Positions 8,693 to 18,900 of a DNA stretch of 64,000 bases are shown one piece after another. Source of the DNA: Bacteroidales bacterium (GTDB taxonomy: Bacteria > Bacteroidota > Bacteroidia > Bacteroidales > UBA1715); assembly GCA_031286165.1 (NCBI GenBank), contig JAITUU010000040.1, positions 1-64,000 of the forward strand. The letters run 5' to 3'. The notes below the pieces were generated by a model, which was not told the origin of the DNA, searched no databases, and saw only the letters and a program-made list of their open reading frames with translations. The position numbers were made by a program, and so were the translations under genes. The first letter of the stretch is position 1. Every line of letters starts with the position of its first letter.

Positions 8693-10855
8693 TCACTCTT
8701 TCACCACTCGTTTCACATATCTGCCCTTGTTAGTAGAAATGCGCAGCATATACACACCGGCGGGGAGTTCGGCTATTGAAATGGTGTTTGTGTGCATTTC
8801 GCTTTTCAAAAGCAAACCCGCCATAGAGAGCACTTCTACTTTTTCTACGTTCAGCGCACCGCTTTCTATGCGAATTTCTCCTTTGGTGGGATTGGGGAAA
8901 ATAGCAATCGCTTGCTGTTCGGGCACTTCGCGCAGGGCAGTTTGCCCATCGCCTTCGGCAGCAAATTTAGAGAGCAGGCGAATGTAGGAGAGTTGGTAGC
9001 CGTTGCTGTTTTCGGTGATTGCCCACGAATTGAGGGGCCAACTTGTGTTGAAATCTTTGTACATTTTGGCATCGGGTTCGCCTACCGGTATTGTCTGCGA
9101 AGTGCAGAGGGCATTGTTCACGGAACTGCCGCAACCGCCGGGGCAGCAGCCGTCCCACGTGTAATATTTATTTGGTCCGCCGGTGAGAAATCCGGGTGCC
9201 GGTCCGGGTGTGGAGGCACTCACATAGTCCCATTTGGCACTGCCATCGGCAAACCATGTGTGGTAAAACGAGGTTACGCTTTTCGATGCGCCACGCTGGT
9301 TCATATTCGAGAGATAGACCATAGCAAAGGGATTGACACCGTGAATGTAGTGCGTATAATCTTCGGCGGCGGCGTTGTAGAGGTCGGCTTTGGCAGGTTC
9401 CACGCCATTTTTTACAAACAAATAAAAGTGCAGTCCGTAGTCGGTTTTGTATTTGTTTGACCCCCAATTATAGTCGTTAATGTAGGAACGATAGCCGTCC
9501 GCCCCAAGTTTTCCGGCATAGTCGGCGGCTTTGTTAAAGGCAGTTTTCAGGGCAGTGATAATGCCATTTTTCACCGTAGCATCGGCACCGGGCAGGGTAA
9601 TGTAGTAGAGAAACATCATTTGCCCATCGACCTGCCATTGCTGCATAATATTGCCCCACGCAAAAAGCGGCAGCGAGCGATAATTGTTTTTGAAAAGGGT
9701 GTGATACACCTCATCGCCGGTCATTTCGTAGAGATACACGGCGGCGTTCAGGCGCAGGGTGAGGCGCGAAAGGTCATCGTTGATTTCCTGATTTCCGGCG
9801 GCAAGTCCGGCACTTCCGTTGGCAGAAGAGTTATTGTCGAACTTCACGTTTGGATTTGCCTCTGCCCACGTCCACGCGGCGAGTGCGGCGGTTCGGAGTT
9901 TTTCGGCATAGTCGCTTTGCCCTATTTGACTGTAAACCTTGTAGGCAAGAGCGAGGGCTTTGGCGGTAGCCCACGAAGCGGCAGCGGTGGCGGGTCCGTA
10001 GAGGCTTTGCCCTTTGGCGGCGGAGGGCGGCGATGCACCGTCCAAACCCTGCACGCAGAGCACCGAACCGTCAGCATTTTGCATACGCAGCACCCAATCT
10101 ATGCCCCACTGCGCTTCGTCCAGCAAGTCGGGCACGCCATTTCCCGATTCGGGCAGGTTGTAGTCGTCTGTCCACACAGCGGGATTTTCCAAATAGGCGA
10201 GCATCATACTTTCTATGTAACTGCACGTCCACGTGGTGTATTTGTTCAAGTCGCCGGCATCGTACCAGCCGCCGTGCAAGTCTTTTTCGGTAGAGGCATC
10301 GGTTTTTCGGCTGAAAAGTCGGCAGTTTTTGTCCTGCAAATTTCCCACATGGCTGGCAGCGTCTGCCCAATCGGCACCGGCAAATTGCGCCGCTTTTTCG
10401 TATCCCGCACGTTGGTAAAAAAAAGTGCGCACGGCGGTTTTCAGCACCTCGTTGTACACATTGTCGGCAATGCGGAAGGAGTAGGATTTCACGTTGTTTT
10501 GCACATCGAGAATGTAGTATTCGCCCGGTGCGGACACGACAGAGAAATCGAACCACCAAATTTGGTCGCCCGAAGCGGCATCTTTCGCACCGCTTTTGAA
10601 TTGCACGGGCGCAGATTCAAACACCGACTGCGCAGTAGTGGCGTTCACCACCTGATACACTGCGCCGGGCGCAAAAGACGAGCCACTATCGAAACCCTCC
10701 TGCGGATTTTTAATCACAGCCGTTTTCACCGCCTGCGTGCGATAGCCAAATTGGTCGGTGAGAATAAATTGCGACACGATTTGCGCGTGGGCGGCGAGGG
10801 TGCAAGCCAATAATAGGACACAAAAAAGCCCTACGTAGTTCAAAAAATGTTTCAT
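8693..10855 (-). CDS. GH9 endoglucanase with type IX sorting domain
   Basis: 720 residues. A signal peptide (about 1-24) is followed by an Ig-like CelD_N-type domain (about 28-115) and a GH9 (alpha/alpha)6 catalytic domain. GGWYDAGDLNKY holds Asp199 and Asp202, the usual base pair of GH9; HGVNPF matches the late GH9 His region; and ITENSNGY holds the probable acid Glu615. The last 75 residues (from IFPNPTKG to YVKRVVKE) form a type IX secretion sorting domain, so the enzyme should cross the outer membrane by the SprA channel encoded nearby. The role is hydrolysis of beta-1,4-glucan such as cellulose. It lies alone on the minus strand, 110 bp after the porin gene. Confidence 0.93.
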   Translation of the reverse strand: MKHFLNYVGLFCVLLLACTLAAHAQIVSQFILTDQFGYRTQAVKTAVIKNPQEGFDSGSSFAPGAVYQVVNATTAQSVFESAPVQFKSGAKDAASGDQIWWFDFSVVSAPGEYYILDVQNNVKSYSFRIADNVYNEVLKTAVRTFFYQRAGYEKAAQFAGADWADAASHVGNLQDKNCRLFSRKTDASTEKDLHGGWYDAGDLNKYTTWTCSYIESMMLAYLENPAVWTDDYNLPESGNGVPDLLDEAQWGIDWVLRMQNADGSVLCVQGLDGASPPSAAKGQSLYGPATAAASWATAKALALAYKVYSQIGQSDYAEKLRTAALAAWTWAEANPNVKFDNNSSANGSAGLAAGNQEINDDLSRLTLRLNAAVYLYEMTGDEVYHTLFKNNYRSLPLFAWGNIMQQWQVDGQMMFLYYITLPGADATVKNGIITALKTAFNKAADYAGKLGADGYRSYINDYNWGSNKYKTDYGLHFYLFVKNGVEPAKADLYNAAAEDYTHYIHGVNPFAMVYLSNMNQRGASKSVTSFYHTWFADGSAKWDYVSASTPGPAPGFLTGGPNKYYTWDGCCPGGCGSSVNNALCTSQTIPVGEPDAKMYKDFNTSWPLNSWAITENSNGYQLSYIRLLSKFAAEGDGQTALREVPEQQAIAIFPNPTKGEIRIESGALNVEKVEVLSMAGLLLKSEMHTNTISIAELPAGVYMLRISTNKGRYVKRVVKE

Positions 10856-10965
10856 AGATAATATTTACAAAAAAAGATAGTGCACGAAATTTTGTAAATA
10901 TATGAATAATTTTTGAATGAGAAACACAAAATGACACACAGAGATTTTTGGCAGGTTCAAGCACC

Positions 10966-12873
10966 CTAATTATAAAACATCCACGAAGCCGAAAATACCA
11001 CATAGCCGCTTGGTTGCGGATAGTGCAGGGCAAGAAAATGGCGTTCCAACACATTCGGATGCACACCGGCATTGTTATATTTTATCATTACCCGAATTGG
11101 TTTGTATTTCACGGTTAAAAAAGCATTCACAATCGGGAAATCACCAAGTTCGCGTTCGCTCTGCGGTGCATACACGCCCAGCGAAGGTATAAACTGCGGC
11201 GCGGAATAGGTGGGATAATACAAAGCCTCTGCACCCAGCAAGCAATCTATGAGTTTACGGTAAAATCGAAAACGCAGTGCCACAGAATTATAGGTAGCCC
11301 ACGTAGGATTTTGCGTGCCACGAATGGTGCTTTGCTGGTAAATTATACCATTTTGCAGGGAAAGCCAGCGCAAATCGGTGTTTTTCTTCGCTTCCAAAAT
11401 GGTAGATTGCGCCACATCGGGAGCCTGCACCGCCACCGCATCGGCAGTAATGTACATATAATTATTCAAATTATAATAATCGGCTTTCAGCGAAATGTTT
11501 CCGAAATCGGTGGAAATTTCGCCACCGGCGTGATGACTGCGTTCGGATTTCAAATCATTCGTCCACCGGGCAGTATTTGCCGCATACTGAGAATAAAATT
11601 GATGCGGCACTTGAAACAAATAATTGTACGATGCCTTGAATTTCAGCGTATAATTTTTAGTCAAGGGCATGAGGGCATGAAACAGGTTGTCTGTACTGTA
11701 ATCGCCATTGTAATCGTACTGCTGTGTGTGGTCTATGAAAAATAATTTGTTTGTATAGCGCAGCGAAAGTATATTGAGATAGTGATTGCTATTCACCTGC
11801 GGAAATTGCAAATCGTAGTCGCGATAGTAATTGTACTGATATTCGTAGCCAAAGGCGAGCAAGGCGTGCAGCGATTGTTTATGGTGTCGCAATTCCCCCT
11901 CCACAAAGGCGGTAGGGGTAATTATACGAAACATTGCCGTATCCAACATTCTGAGTGAATCGTGAAATAAATTCGCGTAATTCGCCGCTTTCACGTTCAT
12001 ATCGCTATACAGAAAATTACTTTTTTTGTAATTCAAACTCACTCCCACCGCCAGCGGATAGTGCGGCATTTCTATGGAAGTACTGTCGATAATGGGCTGC
12101 GGCAGTAAATTCCATTTTTGCACAAAGAGCATGGTATTGTACGAAATGGTGCTTTGCGCGTTGGTCATGCGCGGCGTGAGTGCAATAGTGTTTATCAACG
12201 AATCCTGCACCACTCCCCCGCTCTCTTGGCGGTTGATATTGTTGAAATTAAAACGGAAATAGGTAGAAAATCGGTTGCCGTTGTAGGCAATCCAAGGGGC
12301 AATGTTGCTACCGCTTGATTGGTGTCGCTGCGATTCTTCGCCCACTACTTTATAATATTGTAAATACAAACCCACGTTCAAATCCTTATTCACATTCTGC
12401 GTGTGAAGAGCCTTTACCTGCTGCTCTTTGTGCATTCCGCCCGAATAGGTGAGCACCGTAAACGGCACAGTGGTGTTATACACCGGCATATCTTCGCTGT
12501 CGTAAAAAAGCGATTGCACGGCAGGCAGCCAAAACGGAATGGAATTGTTTATAGGCACAGCCCGCAAATTGAACGCCGGCGAGGCAAATTGCCCCAAATT
12601 GGTGCTGTACGAACTCAGTTGTGCATTGGGTTCATATTCAAAAAATCGCAGGTGCATGGTATCTATCGCACTCATTCTCCGCGCCGTAAAAAAACTATTG
12701 TAGTAATAGCGGCGGATTTCTTTCTTGCGCTTCACGGTGTCGGTTTTATACACCAGCGTAGTATCTTCGTGAAACCCTGTATTCTGCATAGGATTCACCA
12801 TAGCGGGCACTTGCGCCGCAGCGTAGTGAAACGCGAAAAGTGCTATTAGTATGTGGAGTATGTTTTTTTTCAT
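10966..12873 (-). CDS. Bacteroidetes putative porin (Porin_10-like)
   Basis: 635 residues with a signal peptide ending YAAAQ. The rest has alternating aromatic and polar residues typical of an outer-membrane beta-barrel, starts with a short charged region (KRKKEIRRYYYN) and ends in an aromatic residue pattern (FSASWMFYN) suited to BAM recognition. Length and pattern match the putative porin family often found near sprA or other envelope genes in this phylum. The substrate is unknown. The start ATG lies 40 bp from the sprA stop, so the two could be co-transcribed. The assignment is by overall pattern rather than a single motif. Confidence 0.7.
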   Translation of the reverse strand: MKKNILHILIALFAFHYAAAQVPAMVNPMQNTGFHEDTTLVYKTDTVKRKKEIRRYYYNSFFTARRMSAIDTMHLRFFEYEPNAQLSSYSTNLGQFASPAFNLRAVPINNSIPFWLPAVQSLFYDSEDMPVYNTTVPFTVLTYSGGMHKEQQVKALHTQNVNKDLNVGLYLQYYKVVGEESQRHQSSGSNIAPWIAYNGNRFSTYFRFNFNNINRQESGGVVQDSLINTIALTPRMTNAQSTISYNTMLFVQKWNLLPQPIIDSTSIEMPHYPLAVGVSLNYKKSNFLYSDMNVKAANYANLFHDSLRMLDTAMFRIITPTAFVEGELRHHKQSLHALLAFGYEYQYNYYRDYDLQFPQVNSNHYLNILSLRYTNKLFFIDHTQQYDYNGDYSTDNLFHALMPLTKNYTLKFKASYNYLFQVPHQFYSQYAANTARWTNDLKSERSHHAGGEISTDFGNISLKADYYNLNNYMYITADAVAVQAPDVAQSTILEAKKNTDLRWLSLQNGIIYQQSTIRGTQNPTWATYNSVALRFRFYRKLIDCLLGAEALYYPTYSAPQFIPSLGVYAPQSERELGDFPIVNAFLTVKYKPIRVMIKYNNAGVHPNVLERHFLALHYPQPSGYVVFSASWMFYN

Positions 12874-12913
12874 AATTCCGTTTTCCGCTGCAAATATACG
12901 AAAAATCCCTCTC

Positions 12914-15900
12914 CTACATCAAAGTAAATCGCAAATTCACGCCGCCGCTCATGGTGGAAGTTTTGTAGCCGTTGGTGAGTGGGCGATTGATGTTGTGGTC
13001 TAAGTACAGGCGCACGGTAAAGCGGTCGTTGATGGCGTAGTCGGCGTAGGATTTAAACGAAAATACTCTATTGCCCGAAATTTTTCGCGTAATATCTTCC
13101 ACTATATTGCGGCGTATGGTTTGGTCGTTGCGCACCGAAATATCGCAGCGCACATTGAGGTCGTTGCTGAATGTTTTGCCACCGCGTGCATTGTTGATTT
13201 TTATTTTAAAGTTTTTGAACACATAGCCTATGCCAAACACATACTCAAAACCGCCGGTTTCCGAAATTTCGGTATTCTGGAAGGAAAGCGACACATTGCG
13301 ATTGTTGCGCACCTCAAATTTCGCGGTTACATCGTTTTGCAATCGTGCATCTACGCCTATAAGCGGATTAAATCGCTCCGAAATACTCACACCGCCCACT
13401 GCATACTGTGGCGCAAGGTATATCAATCCGTCCACGCGGTCTATAAAAAAGTGCTCATCTACCATATTATCGCTCGAAAAATTCTGATACGAAGCCATAT
13501 TATAGGTCGATGAATAGGCGTGATTCAAATTGATAGATTTAAAATAGGGTTTGAATAGTGAAAGTCGCGCCAAACCATTGTACGATGCTCGCCAATTCAG
13601 CGTGCGCAAAAAATTACCCACCGAAACAAACATGGGTATAAAGTAATTTTTGGTATATACTTTTTCGGGGTCTTGGCGCGTATATGCCGACACAAACGCC
13701 GGAATAAGCACATCTTGCGAAGTTTCTTTGAAAAGTGCCGGCATTCCCGTATTGGGATTCACCTCAAAATCGTTGCCAAACTGCTCGCGAATAAGTCTAT
13801 TGGCAATAGCCACGCGGTGTGCGCGAAAACGCATATATGCTCTATCGGAATTAAAGGCAGAACCCATAGCATTGTAGGTCATGGTAAAATTACCGCTTAC
13901 CTGCGCATTGCGCACGTTGGTTTGTAAATCGCCCACTATAAATCGCGAATAATTGCGCGAATAGGCGCGGTCGGAATTGAGGGTAATTCGCATATTTTGC
14001 ACCGGTTCCAGCGTTGCCTGCGTTTTCCACTGCGTAGAGTAAATGTGGCGATATTTATCGGTGAGCAGGTCGTTATCTACTATCCAGCGGTCGGTGGTTA
14101 GAAAGTTTTCTATGTTACCCGGCACAAATCCTGCCACGTAAGGTGTCATAGGCGCACGATTGGTGCTTGCAAATGGACGATTGATTCCAAAAAACTGCGA
14201 AGCGTATTTATATCCCGGAATATAGGTTCCTTCCGATTGCATATAACTCACGTTCACGCTTTTTATCATCATCAGCGTATTCACTACTTTATCGGTGGCT
14301 TGGGTAAATGGCGTAACTTCCATATCGCGCTTGCCCGACACTACTATTTTTGCTTTGGCTACATCGGCGTTTGGCGTAAATTCTACCTCATTGGGCGATA
14401 CTACTTTGGTAGTACCCTGCACTGTTTTTCCATCGGCATCGGTTACGGTCAGGCGCACATCTTCGGTTTTCAAGCGGTGTTTCAATTCGTATGGTTTGCC
14501 TTCGTGCAATTTTACATTCAATTTTTCGTATTTCACGGTTTCTTTGCGCGCTTGCTGCGGCTGTCCGCTTTGTGCGGCAGTGCGCTGCTGCTGTGCCGTG
14601 CGCATTCGTTTACTCACATCGCTCAAATACCGCGATTTTGTGTATAATTTCGTAAAATTAAAGCTTCCGTCTATGGTGTGCGTACCGGTATTTTTTATAG
14701 AGTTTCCAAAACTTATATCTTCGCGCAATTCCGAACCCAGCAACCAATCGTAACTGCCGGCGTATTTGTAATTCGATGTAATCCAATCGCTTGCCTTAAA
14801 TTTATCGAAAGGAATTTGATAGGTCAAAGTCCATTTTTGCGAGAAGGAAACATTTTCGCCAAAGCGCATAAGTCCGTTTATCAATTCGCTGCGGTAGGCA
14901 GTCCATTCATCGGCATCATCGCGATTGATTACGCCAAAGGGTTCGTTAATGCGCGACACATTGATAGCCGAATAGGTCATTTTCAAATTTTTGGCGAGGG
15001 CATAATTCACGTTATATGCTCTGTCCCACGTAAAGAGTTTGCTCGCCGTAGTGGGCAAATTGCCGTAACTCGAAAGATTGCGGCGTTGCTGCTCGCGGTA
15101 ACTGCGGTCCCAATTATTGGAAAACGTGTAGGAATTAGGGAAAAGAAAGAAATTAAAATCTTTGAAAAACTTAATAGAACTTCCTTTAAACGGCTGATAA
15201 TTACGCGGTTGTAAATTATAGGTATAATTGAACGCCACGCGGTATTGGTGGGTGTAATTGCGCTCAAAATCAATATCGTGGGCAAAAAACCGACTGTACG
15301 CAAAACTCGTGGAAAAATTCGGCAAACTCCACGGACGCAGTTTTTGCGGCTGCCGCCCTATGCGCACATTGGTAAAATTGTAATTAAAATTCTGCGAATA
15401 ACTGCGCGACATTTGCAAGAGTGAATCGCGCTGATGCTGCGTTTCTAAATTATCGAGGGCTTCTTTGAGCAAAATATCGGGATTCGTAGGGTCGTACTGC
15501 GGACGAATGTAGATTTCCGAAAAATCTATATAGAAGGGCAGGTTCAATTTCCACGCATCGGGGAAAAATTTGTGCAGCGACACATTCGATGCTATATTAT
15601 ATTGGTACATATCTTCCTGCGAACGTTCAAATACTTTTTGGTCTATGCTCCCGAAACCCGGTTTGGAGGTTTGCCCTGAAAGCGAAAGTGTGGCAAAATC
15701 GGCAAAATTCATGCGTGCCGAAAGATTGGCAGCCCAGCCGCTTTGGTCGTCCATATTGGTAAGGCGCATTTCGTTGAACCACACTATTACCGACTTCGGC
15801 TGCCCATCGTCATAGGGGTTCGAGGCATTTTTCTTGCGATTGCGCACGCCTATCATTATGGTGCGCACATTGCCCAAATTCGGGCGACCTTTTATGCTAA

Positions 15901-18900
15901 TGCGATTGTTTTCGCTGTAAATGCTATATACATGAAAGGTTTGCAAATCGGGAATTGAGCCGCTGCTGATAACTTTATCGCGTTCGAGTTTCAAATTTTT
16001 AAGCACTTCAAAATCTATGGACATATTATTGGCAGTGGGCCACACAGCCAAGCGGTCGGCTACGCTATTATTGCTATATCTACCGTGTTCGGTGAGCGAA
16101 AGCGGCACTTCGTATTCGTAATAGTTATCGGTAAAATCGCTACCCAAGCGAATAAATGCACACACATCACCATCGCGCAAACTATTGTCGCCTATGAGTG
16201 CTTCGGCGTGAATAAACATATCTAATTTACCGAATTGGCGAAAATCTTTATTGAATTGCTTAAACACCGCTTTGGAATTTCCATCGTCAATATTGGCAAC
16301 TATAAGTTGCAGAGCGGCTTCGTTCAATTCGCGAATGGTGGTATTGGCAGGGTCCACCACGCGATTTACACCCGGAGGAAGCACATAATTCACCGGCGTA
16401 CGGCTTGCGTTTTCTTCTATATTTACCGAACTGATGTCTAAATCGGAGTCGTTGAAAATATCGTATTCACCAGCTTCGTAGAGCGGCGAATTGAAACTGC
16501 GCCAACTATTATACACCAGCGCGAAATCGGCTATACGCAAAATTACCGAATCGGTAAATCCGCGCAAAAATATCCGCATATTTTGAATATCGCGAAAATC
16601 GGAAATATCGCCTACGCGCTCTTTACTTTCGGTTTGAATAGGAATTTTGAACTGATACCAACGAGCCTGAATACGCGGAGCACCATTGCGCGGCGGCACA
16701 TTTTCCATCAATTCATCTACTATAAAATTCCTTCCCACCACCATATCTTCGGGGCGCAAACTAATATGATATTGATAGTAGGCTTCGGTTTCCTGCAAGG
16801 TATTATCGTTGTTCAAGTCCTCATTATCGGGGCGATAGGTGGCAACACCTTGCGTGGTAGCAAGCGGAGAATTGCCATCGGTGCCGGTAAAATATTTATA
16901 CAACCACGGAATGTCTAAATTTTCGCCGCGATTGTTCAAAAACGATGAAAAATTATCGCCCGAAGGGTCGTTTTTGTAGCGTTCGTAGGCTTCGGGAGTA
17001 AGTAAGGTTTCTATTTCGTGCAAATAAGCGGCAAAAAAGTTTCGTTCGTCAATATCGTTCAATCCGTCAAGACCCACATCTTGAATACGTCTATCTACGT
17101 CCACACTAAATCCGGTTTCCACTATGGAATAATTCGGCACGCGCCCCCACACGGTTTCATCGTAGCGCGTTCTATCGGGTAAAAGTCCGTTTTCCGCCGA
17201 GCGGCGACCATCGCGCAACACGTCTTCCGACATTCTACCCAAGTTCACGTAAAAATCTCCTCCTCTGTGCACTCGCGCAGTGTCGGTTACAAAAGGGTCC
17301 ATCAACCAAAATTCTATGTATTCCACGTTGCTTTCTTCAAAATCGGTAGTGGTAAGCGATTGCATAATACCACCCCAGCGTGTTTCGGGATTACGCAAAT
17401 ATCCATCGGGGGTTAAACCGCGCGAAAATCCGGTACCGCGCGTTTCATAATTATTTTGCCCGCGTTCATACGGATAGTAGGCAATATTCAAAATTGTCAT
17501 GGGAATATTTTCGTAGGCAGTCAAATCGCGGTTGGGAAACAAATCGCTTTGATACACCGGACGCGAAAACTGCTGCCACTGCACCGAACGCGCCACCGGC
17601 GAATTGTTTTGGTAAAAACTCATATTAATATTGTACCACGAAATCAAGGCTTTATTGTAATTGAATCCCAAATTATTCACCAGCGATGCTTCGGGAAACA
17701 TTCTGCGCTGCCCTTGCGGAGTACTTGCCACACGCCACGAAGTGGGTTCGCGCAAATAAATTCGTCCTTCGGTATTTTCAAAATTATCTATTGCCACCGC
17801 ATCGGTTATAAATCGCGATTGACCCGGTATTAACTGCGCAAATTCACCCGAAATTGCTATATTCGATGCTTCTTTGGTTTTCACAAAAGGCACGTATTTA
17901 TCTACCAAACGGGTAAAAAACGGCACCGGCGATGAATATTTGGCATCAAGTCCCCACATATTGTTCACTATTGGGTAATCATCGAAACCTACTTTTTGCA
18001 CCATCGGTTTTTCGCTCAAGCGCATTACCGTAGCCCCAAAGTTTATGTTTTGATTGTAGCGATATTCGAGGCGCGTGCCCAATAAATTTTTGGTGCGCAT
18101 ACTGAATAGCGGATTACTTTCGTAATTAATTTGAATATTACTGCCCGATTGCAATAGTCCTTCGTTGATAATACGCACCGTTCCGCCCATGTAATCCACC
18201 GTAAAATCCACTCCTTCCACCAACTGGCGACCGCCCACATTCACCGTAACCGAACCTTTTTGCACCTGCGTGGCATTGAGCGAAATTTCGGAACGCACAC
18301 TCGATTTATAACTTCCCGAAAGCAAAAATTTATTCTTTTCGGCTATTTGCCGCGCGGCACTTTGCGTGGAATCATACAATTCTTGAAACACATATTTTCG
18401 TGCAATTTCGGGATTATCTATTTTTTTTGCCAAGTGCGACCCAAAAGGTTCCAACACCGGGAAATAAATAATTCCTCGCGAAGGATTAATGGTAAATCCT
18501 TCTATAAAATCGAAAATTCCATCGGCGTAGGGCAATTTATCGGTGGAAATAGTATCTAAATTCATTACCGAAAGCAGGTTTTTTCCTTTAATTGCGCCTT
18601 CGGGAATATAGGGAATTGGGGTGCCGGTGCGGTCGTCTTCGTACAAAATATTCAAAAAGAAATCCTGCGGACTAATGCCGTAACCACCTATGGCATACAC
18701 GTTTTTCATCATCAAATCCCAGTTGGCAAACGATGGCGTATTTTGCGTCGATTTCATCAATTTCACAATCAACACATCGGGATGTTCCACACTTTCGTTG
18801 GCAAACTCACCCACTTGATACACCTGTCCTTTATATTCATATTCATAGGCAATGGCAAGTATTTTTGCGGGATTCACCGCCGAACGCAATGAAATATAAC

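Noticed and set aside
9620..10813. 397-codon plus-strand ORF
   Set aside because: Antisense to the GH9 catalytic domain; low-complexity His/Val/Arg-rich translation typical of a shadow frame.
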